From contig NZ_RBKT01000001.1 of NCBI RefSeq assembly GCF_003633685.1, positions 3,162,001 to 3,226,000 of the forward strand: DNA of 64,000 nucleotides. The letters run 5' to 3'. This DNA comes from Micromonospora pisi. GTDB lineage: Bacteria > Actinomycetota > Actinomycetes > Mycobacteriales > Micromonosporaceae. Below are positions 46,147 to 54,189 of the stretch, piece by piece (the stretch's first letter is position 1; each line of letters begins with the position of its first letter). A model generated the notes under the pieces. That model searched no databases. It saw only the letters and a list, made by a program, of their open reading frames with translations, and had not been told where the DNA came from. A program made the position numbers and the translations under genes.

Positions 46147-47222
46147 GAGCTACCCCTAGCGGTTTCGGTAGGTGAATGGTCGGCCGTACCGTCGGTCGGC
46201 TCCGTGGTACGGGCCGAGGCCATGGCGTCCGCGCGGCCTTGTGCCCGGGCGTCGGCCAGGGCGCGGGCGATGGCCCGCCGTCTGCGGATCATCAGCCACG
46301 ACGCGACGACGATCAGTAGCAGCAGTACGAGCTGTGGCCACGGGAGCGCCCACACCGTCGCGCTCCTGCTGGCCATGGTCGTACCGATGCCCTGGTCGCC
46401 GACGGGGACCGGCATCACGCCGAGGTCGAGGTCGAGACGCACGAGGGGCCGGATCCGATCGACACGGACGGTGGTGGTGAACACGCCGCCTGGCAGAAGC
46501 TCGGGTAGGTCGGCCAGCTGGGTGGTACCACTGCCGAGGCCGAGTGGGCCAGCGACGTGGACCTGCGGGCGGCCGGTGAGTCTGACGTTGCCGGTGTTCC
46601 GTACCCGATAGGTGACCGTCAACGACCCGGGGCCGAACGGGTTGAGGTTGCCGGTGTAGCGGGCCTCGGTCTGTTCCACGCTGAGGGCCGGAAGCATTTC
46701 GCCAGTGACCCGTAGGTAGATCCGGGCACCGACCCGCCGGTCGACGCGCACCCGGTTGCCCTGGTCGTCGGACTCCGGCGAGGCGATCGATGCGACGATG
46801 CCACCGGCGTGATCACCGGGTGTCGCGTTCTCCGGCACCCGGATGCGGAACGGTACGTCCATCCGCGACTTCGACGGAATGACCATTCGCCGGTACGCGG
46901 GCTCGAAAGCGACCCAACTGCCGACGTCGGTGGGTTTCTGCGCGGCGGGCAGCAGGTCGAACGCGCCGGTCGCGGTGGTGAGCGCGTCACTGGCGTACAC
47001 GTCGACCGTGATGGGCTGGGCCGAATAGTTGGAGATCGCGGCGTAGTCGGTCAGGACCGCGCCGGGGTCGAGTTTGTAGGTGAACGAGGACCGTCCGTTC
47101 GGGCCGCTCTTGCCCGATGGTGCCACGCCCCAGGTGACCGGTGTCGCCGGTTCGGCACGGGCCGCCGCCCCGATCGGCATAACACCGATCAGGGCGGCGA
47201 CCGCTGTCAGAAGAACGCGCAC
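46143..47222 (-). CDS. DUF916-like (WxL-partner) membrane-anchored surface protein
   Basis: A 359-residue protein starting at GTG 47222. A signal peptide ends near AARA. The mature part begins VTWGVAPSGKSGPNGRSSFT and contains DYAAISNYSAQPITVDVYAS and RVPENATPGDHAGGIVASI, as in DUF916 proteins that bind peptidoglycan or WxL proteins. A C-terminal helix (LPWPQLVLLLLIVVASWLMI) and a basic tail fix it in the membrane. It is translationally coupled to the LPRTG protein and follows the WxL-like gene, so the three may form one surface complex. Confidence 0.82.
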   Translation of the reverse strand: MRVLLTAVAALIGVMPIGAAARAEPATPVTWGVAPSGKSGPNGRSSFTYKLDPGAVLTDYAAISNYSAQPITVDVYASDALTTATGAFDLLPAAQKPTDVGSWVAFEPAYRRMVIPSKSRMDVPFRIRVPENATPGDHAGGIVASIASPESDDQGNRVRVDRRVGARIYLRVTGEMLPALSVEQTEARYTGNLNPFGPGSLTVTYRVRNTGNVRLTGRPQVHVAGPLGLGSGTTQLADLPELLPGGVFTTTVRVDRIRPLVRLDLDLGVMPVPVGDQGIGTTMASRSATVWALPWPQLVLLLLIVVASWLMIRRRRAIARALADARAQGRADAMASARTTEPTDGTADHSPTETARGSS

Positions 47223-47224
47223 GA

Positions 47225-48697
47225 TTAAATCGCGGTCAAGGTCAGCGTGGCGACATAGGTACCGGCCGTGGTGTCGGTCGGCAGTTCCAGACGCAGGTCA
47301 GCGCCAAAACGAGCGGTACCACGCCCGCTACCTGCCGGCGCTGAGCCCAGCACCGCACCCCCGGCGATCCCGTTGCCGGAACTGAAGCCCGATGCCACCA
47401 CCGGCCCGGCAACTACTCCCTGGCCCTCGGCCTGGGCGAGCACCTGTGGCGTCCAGCCCAGGTACTTGCCGCCGAAACGGACACCGCCCTCGGCGCTGAA
47501 GTCGGACACCATCCCGGACGCGTTCCATCCCGGCTTACCCGCCCGAGTGTCGGTCACCGTCACCGGCCGCAGCACGCCGGCTGCCTCCAGCCGGTCACCG
47601 CCCGCTCCAAGCGCCGTGGCGGGCAGGAGCACCGTACGGTCGTTCGGATCCACGCTGAGCACCAGCGCGCCGTCGATGTCCCGTACGGTGGCGGTGATCG
47701 ACTGGCTGGCACCGGGATTCCCGGGGCCGGCGGCTTCCTTCACCACGAGCGTGACTGGGTCGCTTTCGGCCACCGCGTTGTGGTCGTCGTCGTACAGGAC
47801 GGCCTTGTACTGGCAACCGTCCAGCGCCAGCGTGGAGGTGAACTGGTACGCCGCGCCCAGCTCACCCTGGACCACGGCGAAATCCGCCGCGCCGGGGCAC
47901 TTGCTGAACCAGTGGTAGTGGTCGAGCTCGGTCTCCGGCGTCTGTAGCGCGACCAGGTTGACCTGCCGCCCGGGCTCGTAGCTGTCCTCCAGGCCGAAGA
48001 TGTCCAGGTCCACCTCGGGTGTCGGGGTGGTGGCATCCCCGATCAGGAAGGAGTAGTCGACCGGGCCGGTCGACACCGCCGTACCGTCGGTGAGGGTGGC
48101 GTCGGCCTGGAACTTCAGGGTGTATCGACCGGTCGCACCGAACGCCCAGTTCGCGTGGGCGTGCGTGTGGACCGGAACATCCAGCGCGTCCGGCAGGCCG
48201 TCGTCGGTCCGGAACCGGTGCAGCGGTCCACCGAGCGCGTCGGTCATGAAGACCCAAACCTCGCCCGGTCCGTCGACGTCGACCAGGCTGAGCTTCACCT
48301 TGTCACCGGTGAACACACCACTGGACAGGGTCGTGGTGTTCCATCCGGGCCAGAGCAGATCCGGGTCCTGGACCTGCGGCAGCATCCAGATCGTTGACCC
48401 GGCGGGCCCCAGGAAACTGTAGGACGGGATGTCCGGGACCTGGGTCGCCGAAGCCGGCAGGGCCTGGAAGACCACGTCGGCCGGATCGCGGATGACCGAC
48501 GGCGAGACGCTGTCGTCGTGCACCTTCAGCGACAGCGTGCCGCCCTCGTAGTGCACATCCACCGCGTCCGTGTGGCCCTTGGACAGGACCACCTCTTCCG
48601 CGGCGAGCGCCGGTGCGGCGCTAACCGCAACCGATGCCAAGACCGCGGCGACGGTCGCGATGATGATCGCTGGTCGTCCGCGTGCCTGTGTGGCCAA
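47225..48697 (-). CDS. Secreted choice-of-anchor M protein with WxL-like C-terminal domain
   Basis: A 490-residue protein starting at TTG 48697 with GGGGAGG 7 bases upstream. A signal peptide ends near APALA. Residues 35-225 are one TIGR03769-type repeat: LSKGHTDAVDVHYEGGTLSL, YSFLGPAGSTIWMLPQVQDP, PGWNTTTLSSG, HTHAHANWAFGATGRYTLKF. An Ig-like part follows (about 230-340). The C-terminus (VDPNDRTVLLP ... WNASGMVSDF ... LELPTDTTAGTYVATLTLTA) looks like a WxL-type domain, fitting the DUF916 partner encoded next. It is the first gene behind Zur box 7. Confidence 0.83.
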   Translation of the reverse strand: MATQARGRPAIIIATVAAVLASVAVSAAPALAAEEVVLSKGHTDAVDVHYEGGTLSLKVHDDSVSPSVIRDPADVVFQALPASATQVPDIPSYSFLGPAGSTIWMLPQVQDPDLLWPGWNTTTLSSGVFTGDKVKLSLVDVDGPGEVWVFMTDALGGPLHRFRTDDGLPDALDVPVHTHAHANWAFGATGRYTLKFQADATLTDGTAVSTGPVDYSFLIGDATTPTPEVDLDIFGLEDSYEPGRQVNLVALQTPETELDHYHWFSKCPGAADFAVVQGELGAAYQFTSTLALDGCQYKAVLYDDDHNAVAESDPVTLVVKEAAGPGNPGASQSITATVRDIDGALVLSVDPNDRTVLLPATALGAGGDRLEAAGVLRPVTVTDTRAGKPGWNASGMVSDFSAEGGVRFGGKYLGWTPQVLAQAEGQGVVAGPVVASGFSSGNGIAGGAVLGSAPAGSGRGTARFGADLRLELPTDTTAGTYVATLTLTAI

Positions 48698-48718
48698 TGG
48701 TTACCTCCCCACAGCTAG

Positions 48719-48740
48719 TTGAAAATGAAATTCAGTGTCA
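48719..48740 (-). promoter_or_regulatory. Zur box 7, upstream of the three-gene surface operon
   Basis: TTGAAAATGAAATTCAGTGT (48719-48738) followed by CA. The left part TGAAAATGAAATTCA fits the Zur consensus. It ends 22 bp from the TTG start of the first gene, so binding would block transcription or occlude the start region. Confidence 0.7.
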
Positions 48741-48970
48741 TCAGACATGCGGAAGCTAGCACGACAACCGCAGGCTGTCGAGTGGGTGGTGTTCCGCTTC
48801 ACCGCTCGTCCCAGGGCCGCACGCTGTGCGGTCGGACATCCTTGCATTCGTTGACCCAGCCGAACGGTTGAGTCGGTCTCGCTGATCGTCCTGATCGGAC
48901 GGTGCCGCACAAGCAAGACATGGATCGCCGGAGCACGCCGATCCGTCGGACAATGCTCGCTACAGGATCG

Positions 48971-49837
48971 TCACGCCGCCCCCCGAACCAACCGCATTCG
49001 ACTGGCCAGTAGCCCGTGACGTGGCGCGAGCAGCCACCCGCCCAGGAACACTGCGGTTAGGGTGAGCACGATCGTGCCCCCTACCGGCAGATCCCAGGAC
49101 CAGGAAAGATAGAGCCCGACCAGCGCCGAGACCCCGCCGATGACCGGGGCGAGGAACATCATGACGCCAAGACGGTCGGTCAGCAGTCGAGCCGTCGCCG
49201 CGGGCGTGATGAGCAGCGCGAGCACCAGGATGTTGCCGATGGTCTGCACCGAAATCACCACCGCCAGTGTGACCATGACGTAGAGCACGATGTCCAGCCA
49301 GAACGTTCGGAGGCCGACAGATCGGGCCATTTCCCGGTCAAGGGTTACCGCGACAAGTTCCTTGTGTAGAAGGAAGGCGACCAGCAGGATGACCACTCCG
49401 GTCAGGCCCACGACGAACACGTCCCGGTCGGGGATTCCGGTGATGGAACCGAAGAGGAACTGCTGCAGTGAGCCGGCGTAGCCGGGCGCCCTTGAGATGA
49501 TCACGATTCCCAGGGCGAAGGCGGCGACGAAGAACACCCCGATGACGGAGTCCTCCTTCAACCGCCTGTTCTGTGAGAAGGCCGCGACGAGCAGCGCCGT
49601 GATCACGCCCGCGATGGTGCCACCGAGCACCAGGCTGCCGGAGACCACGAATGCGACGGCCAGGCCCGGAAACACGGCGTGGGCGACGGCGTCGCCGATG
49701 AACGCCATGCCTCGCAGGACCACGTAACAGCCGACAACACCGCAGACGATCGCGGACATCACTGCGATCAGCAGGGCCTTGGGAAGGAACGCCAGGTCGG
49801 GGTTGAACAGGTCACGGATGAAATCGACAGGTGTCAT
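48971..49837 (-). CDS. Zinc/manganese-type ABC permease (anchored-repeat type)
   Basis: A 288-residue membrane protein. ATG 49837 is chosen because it begins one base after the ATPase stop; the frame extends 10 codons upstream over it. It has eight or so hydrophobic helices of the ZnuB/ABC-3 family: YVVLRGMAFIGDAVAHAVFP, GLAVAFVVSGSL, ITPAATARLLTDRLGVMMFL. The family's conserved DAxxHxxxPG-like motif is present. It is the last gene of the four-gene transporter operon and corresponds to the TIGR03770 anchored-repeat permease. Confidence 0.88.
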   Translation of the reverse strand: MTPVDFIRDLFNPDLAFLPKALLIAVMSAIVCGVVGCYVVLRGMAFIGDAVAHAVFPGLAVAFVVSGSLVLGGTIAGVITALLVAAFSQNRRLKEDSVIGVFFVAAFALGIVIISRAPGYAGSLQQFLFGSITGIPDRDVFVVGLTGVVILLVAFLLHKELVAVTLDREMARSVGLRTFWLDIVLYVMVTLAVVISVQTIGNILVLALLITPAATARLLTDRLGVMMFLAPVIGGVSALVGLYLSWSWDLPVGGTIVLTLTAVFLGGWLLAPRHGLLASRMRLVRGAA

Positions 49838-49838
49838 G

Positions 49839-50612
49839 TCACGCCCCAACGGCTTCGGCCGGCGCACGCTCGGTCAGACCGAGGCTCTTCAACAGCGGGT
49901 TGTGCTCGCTCACCTGGAAGGTGTCCATCCATATCTGGCGGTCGCGCAACTGTTCGGGTGTGCCGGCGGCGACGACCGTCTGGTTGAGCAGCACGAGCCG
50001 GTCGCAGCTGTGCACCGCCGCGACCAGATCATGGGTGGCCATGAGGACGGCACTCTCCTTGGCGAGGACGACGAACAGGTCACTGAGCAGTTCCTGGGTC
50101 GGCATGTCCAAGCCGGTGAACGGCTCGTCCAGCAGCAGTACGTTCGGGCGCAGAGCCAGTGCGCGTGCGACGAGGACGCGTTGACGTTGCCCACCGGACA
50201 GCTCTCCGACGGGGCGACGCCGCAGGTCAGTGAGACGAACCCGCTCAAGGGCCTCGCCCACGGCGTGCCAGTCCGGGACACCCGGTCGCCGAAACAGGCC
50301 GACCTGACGTACCCGTCCGGTCATCACCGCGTTTTCGACCGAGATGGGAAAGTCCCAGGTGAACTCGTGCCGCTGTGGCACATAGCCCACCGGTGAACCA
50401 CCCAACCTCGTCGGCTTGCCGGCCACCAGGACCCGGCCGCCGCGAGGCCGGAGCAGCCCGAGGACGGAGCGCAGCAGGGTGGTCTTGCCCGCGCCGTTCG
50501 GTCCGACCAGCCCGACCAGTTCGCCCGAGTCGATGGTGAGGCTGACCTCGCGTAACGCGAGTCTGCCCCCGAGTTCGACGCTGAGGTTTTCCACGTGCAG
50601 AGCGCTGGTCAC
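49839..50612 (-). CDS. Zinc/manganese-type ABC ATPase (anchored-repeat type)
   Basis: A 257-residue ATPase. GTG 50612 has GGGAGGG upstream and overlaps the previous stop (GTGA); the frame runs on to 51371 only as a shadow of the next gene. Walker A GPNGAGKTT, Q-loop VPQRHEFTWDFP, signature LSGGQRQRVLVARALAL, Walker B VLLLDEPFTGLD and switch His in MATHDL. It matches the TIGR03771 anchored-repeat ATP-binding subunit and powers import through the permease encoded next. Confidence 0.9.
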   Translation of the reverse strand: MTSALHVENLSVELGGRLALREVSLTIDSGELVGLVGPNGAGKTTLLRSVLGLLRPRGGRVLVAGKPTRLGGSPVGYVPQRHEFTWDFPISVENAVMTGRVRQVGLFRRPGVPDWHAVGEALERVRLTDLRRRPVGELSGGQRQRVLVARALALRPNVLLLDEPFTGLDMPTQELLSDLFVVLAKESAVLMATHDLVAAVHSCDRLVLLNQTVVAAGTPEQLRDRQIWMDTFQVSEHNPLLKSLGLTERAPAEAVGA

Positions 50613-51703
50613 CGTTGGCCCTCCCGGCCGCCGGCCCGGGCCGCCCCGTCGCCCGCGACGGCGGCTTCGCGTTCTGTCTCCGCACGTCGACGGGCGGCGG
50701 CGCCCCGTACCGCAGACCAAATCAGTCCGCCCACCAGCAGCACAGCGACGAGGACAATCAGCGCCGTCAGCAGCGCGGTACTCGTACCGTCGGAACTCGT
50801 CCCCGACCTCGACGCAGGGCCGTCCTGGCCAGCCGCGGCTGGCGAACCACCCGGTGGTGGAGTCGGGCCCGCGTACGCGGCGGTGAATGCCTGCTCGGTG
50901 CTTGTCTGGTCCCCGACCGAAAACCGCAGCGTGCCCTGGCTCGACACCTTCCCGCCATCGATCAGATCGGCGGATATCTCGATCACGGCGAGGTACACAC
51001 CGGGTTCGGAGAAGATCCAGTTGGCATGGGTATGGGTGTTCGTCTCCACCCAGAGCGGCTGTGGGTAGGGCTTGGTGGAATTCCACAGCACCTCGGGCGC
51101 GCCGAGATTTCCCGACTGCAAATAGACGATGACGTCGCCGGGTCCCTGAACGCCGAGCAGGTTCATCGTGACGCCGCGCTGAATCGCCTCCATGGTCCCC
51201 GGGTCCTGGGTGTTCCAGCCAATCCACACAACGTCCCGGTTCTGGGTCTGCGGGACAACGTAGACGGGTGTGCCGGGGTTCTGCCCGAGGAAGGTGTAGT
51301 TCGGGTCGTCGGGAACCTTCTGGACGGCGGCGTCCGGCACCTGAAATACCACGTCCGGCAGGTGTCGCCACACCGACGGCACGACCGTGTCGTCATGAAT
51401 CTGAATCGACCATTGCCCGTCCCGATAACGCGGCCCTATGTCGACGTGCCCCGAATCGAGGACGGCCCGGCCCGAAACCTCCGACTGCTCAGCGTCGACA
51501 CGCTGGTCCAGTGCGTCGTCCGTGCCGGGCGCGGTCGGCGCCGGGGCGATCAGTGGGTGTCGCCCTGTCGGTTCACTCGCCCAGCCGGGGGTTGCCGTCA
51601 AGGTCAGGGCCATCGCCACGGCGGTGCCGGCGACCGCTCGGAGCCGCCGGCCCAACCAAGCCTCGCCGCTAATACGTGTCATCGGGATACCTATCGTCCT
51701 CAT
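50609..51703 (-). CDS. Membrane-anchored choice-of-anchor M protein of the ABC operon
   Basis: A 364-residue protein. ATG 51703 overlaps the binding-protein stop (ATGA) and is preferred over 51715; an internal ATG at 51679 is possible. A signal peptide ends near TPGWAS. One TIGR03769-type repeat: VLDSGHVDIGPRYRDGQWSI, YTFLGQNPGTPVYVVPQTQN, VWIGWNTQDPG and NTHTHANWIFSEPGVYLAVI. A Pro/Ser/Gly linker leads to one membrane helix (TALLTALIVLVAVLLVGGLI) and a charged cytoplasmic tail. It is coupled to both neighbours, so it is probably a structural part of the transporter at the outer membrane face. Confidence 0.85.
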   Translation of the reverse strand: MRTIGIPMTRISGEAWLGRRLRAVAGTAVAMALTLTATPGWASEPTGRHPLIAPAPTAPGTDDALDQRVDAEQSEVSGRAVLDSGHVDIGPRYRDGQWSIQIHDDTVVPSVWRHLPDVVFQVPDAAVQKVPDDPNYTFLGQNPGTPVYVVPQTQNRDVVWIGWNTQDPGTMEAIQRGVTMNLLGVQGPGDVIVYLQSGNLGAPEVLWNSTKPYPQPLWVETNTHTHANWIFSEPGVYLAVIEISADLIDGGKVSSQGTLRFSVGDQTSTEQAFTAAYAGPTPPPGGSPAAAGQDGPASRSGTSSDGTSTALLTALIVLVAVLLVGGLIWSAVRGAAARRRAETEREAAVAGDGAARAGGREGQR

Positions 51704-53295
51704 CGGGCCAAGCATTTCTTCAGCGAGTCGGCGTTGAAGCGCATCATCTGAACGTAACTACGGACGGTGTCGTCGAAGGCATCGCCGTAGATCGCACAGA
51801 CGGCGACTCCCTGCTCCTTCGCCACCTCGACCAGGGTGGATGATCGTGCCTTGAGGTTCGGCTCCAGGAAGACCGCCCGCACCCTCAGGTTTCTGATCGT
51901 CTCGGTGAGCTTCACCCGATCCGCGAGGCTGGGCTCCGTCGCTGGGTTGGGGGTCACGAACCCGGCGACCGGTATGTCGTACGCGTGGGCCAGGTAAGCG
52001 AACGCGTCGTGAGTGGTGACGAGGTACCGGTTGGCTGGCGGAATCGACGCGATGGTCTCCGACATGTAGGCATCGAGCGCGGCCAGGTCCGCGAGGTACC
52101 GCTCGGCATTACGTCGGTACTCCGACGCACCCTGAGGGTCCGCCTCGGTGAGGCTGTCGCGGATCAGCTCAACATAGGCCTGGGCGTTCCCCACGTCCTG
52201 CCACAGATGTGGGTCTATCTCGCCGTGCACATGCCGACCCAGTACGGCCTGGGGAAGCTGGTGTACCCGCTCGCCCGGACGCCCCAGGAACCGGTAGCCC
52301 GTGCCCGAGGGCACTTCCTTCAGGGCTTTGTTCGGCACCTCGATAACCGTCGTGGCGGGGTCGTACACCTCTTGGTGGACATCGCCGCCGCCGTGTGGAT
52401 CCGCGTAGATGGAGAACCGCCGGCTGTCCATGTCGATCGCGAGGTCCGCGTGCCCGGCGCTCAACACGGTCGGCGCCGCCATGCCGCTGATCGAGTGCGG
52501 GTCCACGCCCACCGCGAAGGTGAACGTCTGGTTCCCGAGGTCGATTGGCCTGGCGTCGTGCGCGACTCGCAGCTGCGCCTTGAGAGACAGCCGGTACACA
52601 CCCGGCTTGGTGAACGCCCAACTCATGTGGGTGTGCGCGTCTGGAGGCAGGGTCGCGGTGTCATCCCGGAACCCGTTCGTCGCGTCGAACCCGTCGGTGG
52701 AGTTGATGTAGAAATCGGGGTTGCCGAACGACTCGGTCAGATACGCCACCAGCTCGCCCGGTCCGCTGACATCGGTCGCCGAGAGCAGCACATCCGACGA
52801 CCGGTTGGCCTGATACTCGGCGCCGGTCCCCTGTACTCGCAGACCCAGCCAGATCGTGTCCAGCGACACGTCCTCGACCAGTGGGATGATCTCCGCAGCG
52901 TACTTCGACGCGCCCTCGGCCAACGAGATGCTCGGCACCCCCGCCCGTAGATTCGCATCGAGGGTCTTGATGACGTTCTGGGCTTCAAGCAGGAGATAGT
53001 TACTGAAGGCAAGGTCGGCGTAGACAATGTTGCGCACGTCCCGCAACGTCGGCTCATACACGTGCGCGTCCGCATTGTCCGGGACCACCGAGTCAACGAC
53101 GACGCGGTCGCCTCCGACATTGCGTACCAGATCCGCCAGGATCCCAGTGGTGGTCATGACCTGGAGCCGCCGATCGGAGTCACTGAGCGCCACCGGAGCA
53201 CTGCAACCCGAGAGCATGACGAGCACCAAAACCGCAGCCGTTAGGCGCGCTCGCGAGGCTCTCACCCGAAGCACCGCCACCAGGAAATATTCCAT
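51700..53295 (-). CDS. Chimeric zinc-binding lipoprotein: ZnuA fold interrupted by a surface repeat
   Basis: A 531-residue lipoprotein with lipobox LSGC near residue 31 (GTG 53274 is an alternative start). The first ZnuA part, about residues 44-145, has VMTTTGILADLVRNVGGDRV, a His in DNADAHVYEPT and VPSISLAEG. Then comes a choice-of-anchor M repeat (about 145-355: LDTIWLGLRVQGTG, AHTHMSWAFTKPGVYRLSL, SAGHADLAIDMDSRRFSIYA). The ZnuA fold resumes with HGEIDPHLWQDVGNAQAYVE, LVTTHDAFAYLAHAYDIPVA, VFLEPNLKA and AIYGDAFDD. Zinc ligands are expected at His in DAHVYEP, DPHLW, THDAF and Asp near the end. This is the TIGR03772-type anchored-repeat binding protein. It heads the operon behind Zur box 8. 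Confidence 0.88.
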   Translation of the reverse strand: MEYFLVAVLRVRASRARLTAAVLVLVMLSGCSAPVALSDSDRRLQVMTTTGILADLVRNVGGDRVVVDSVVPDNADAHVYEPTLRDVRNIVYADLAFSNYLLLEAQNVIKTLDANLRAGVPSISLAEGASKYAAEIIPLVEDVSLDTIWLGLRVQGTGAEYQANRSSDVLLSATDVSGPGELVAYLTESFGNPDFYINSTDGFDATNGFRDDTATLPPDAHTHMSWAFTKPGVYRLSLKAQLRVAHDARPIDLGNQTFTFAVGVDPHSISGMAAPTVLSAGHADLAIDMDSRRFSIYADPHGGGDVHQEVYDPATTVIEVPNKALKEVPSGTGYRFLGRPGERVHQLPQAVLGRHVHGEIDPHLWQDVGNAQAYVELIRDSLTEADPQGASEYRRNAERYLADLAALDAYMSETIASIPPANRYLVTTHDAFAYLAHAYDIPVAGFVTPNPATEPSLADRVKLTETIRNLRVRAVFLEPNLKARSSTLVEVAKEQGVAVCAIYGDAFDDTVRSYVQMMRFNADSLKKCLAR

Positions 53296-53379
53296 CTGCC
53301 CGAAGATGCCACCATTCGCCGCCGATCCCCCTCGTCCTTATAGGACGGACGCACACCGCACGCGCCACTCACCTTGCAA

Positions 53380-53397
53380 TGAAAACGGTTTTCGCAT
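53380..53397 (-). promoter_or_regulatory. Zur box 8, upstream of the anchored-repeat ABC operon
   Basis: TGAAAACGGTTTTCG (53380-53394) is a nearly perfect palindrome and a close fit to the Zur consensus. It lies about 85 bp upstream of ATG 53295 and 64 bp past the zur stop codon. Confidence 0.8.
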
Positions 53398-53459
53398 CGT
53401 ATAGCAAGGGCGCCTTTGCGGAGGCCCAGGCACTTGGGTCCCCTCGTGGGCGGCTGGCC

Positions 53460-53888
53460 CTACGCTCCGCGATGGCTGCGGCATGACGCGCAGACACCAT
53501 GAAGATCAAGTCGTTCGGCGTTTGGACTGAAGCCGGTCTGTTCCCGTAGCTGGCTCAGCCAGAGGGCTACCACGTCCGGCGGACACTCGGTGACCCGACC
53601 GCAGCGGTCACAGACCAGATGCTGGTGCGGTCTACCACCGCAGTACCGGTAGCCCCGCCCATCATCGGTGTCGAAGGCGTGCAGGAGTCCCGCCTCGGTC
53701 AGACGATGCAGGGCCCGATAGATGGTGGTCAGGCCCACCCGCTCCCCTGCGGTCACCACAGCGTGATGTATCGCTTGGGCTGTCATCGGACGCTGACACT
53801 GGGCCAGGAGGACCAGGATGGCCCGCCTACGCGGGGTCTGCGTCAGACCCGCAGACCGCATTTCCGCCTCGATCCGGGTAGCCACCAT
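53460..53888 (-). CDS. zur: Fur-family zinc uptake repressor
   Basis: A 142-residue Fur-family protein. N-terminal winged helix: GLTQTPRRRAILVLLAQCQR, MTAQAIHHAVVTAGERVGLT, TIYRALHRLTEAGLLHAFDT. The regulatory part holds the metal motif GRPHQHLVCDRCGRVTE and a structural zinc site made of CDRC and CASC. The short C-terminus, lack of extra His-rich iron-sensor features and nine Zur-type boxes around it favour Zur over Fur. With zinc it should bind the boxes and shut the island. It is transcribed toward the ABC operon, whose box 8 lies after its stop. No box was seen immediately before its own start. Confidence 0.88.
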   Translation of the reverse strand: MVATRIEAEMRSAGLTQTPRRRAILVLLAQCQRPMTAQAIHHAVVTAGERVGLTTIYRALHRLTEAGLLHAFDTDDGRGYRYCGGRPHQHLVCDRCGRVTECPPDVVALWLSQLREQTGFSPNAERLDLHGVCASCRSHRGA

Positions 53889-54163
53889 CGTTACCTAGGA
53901 TTGCCAGCCGAAGCGGATAACCTGGGCACGCAGCGAAGCCACCCCACCCCGGCCACCGCCTGTGACCGCTCTCGAAGCGGGTAGAGATGCGCACCGAGCG
54001 TCTCGGCGATCCAGACAGACACCACCGACGAAGCGCGCTGGCATGCCGGCGCGGCCCCCGCAGACGCAACAGGCAAGAGCCTCCAGGCGACGAATAGCCA
54101 AGAGGGACAGCAGCGCCGCCGCGGGATCGGTGACGGCACCGACATCACATCCCCTCGACTAAG
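53889..54163. other. Divergent intergenic region between zur and the winged-helix gene
   Basis: About 275 bases without a convincing gene. It must hold the zur promoter. It contains inverted stretches, GCACCGAGCGTCTCGGC-like and GAAGCGG/GAAGCGG repeats, but no second clear Zur box was found apart from box 9 at its right end. Confidence 0.4.
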
Positions 54164-54183
54164 TTGAAAACGGTTGTCATTAT
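54164..54183 (+). promoter_or_regulatory. Zur box 9 overlapping a probable -10 element, leaderless promoter
   Basis: TTGAAAACGGTTGTCATTAT holds TGAAAACGGTTGTCA, a good Zur box. CATTAT/TATAGC at 54178-54185 looks like a -10 element, placing the transcript start at or near GTG 54190, so the mRNA would be leaderless and Zur would cover the promoter. Confidence 0.65.
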
Positions 54184-54189
54184 AGCCTG

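Noticed and set aside
48922-48944. Weak GGATCG...CGATCC hairpin after the ABC permease gene
   Set aside because: Only six base pairs with an 11-base loop; too weak to call a terminator.
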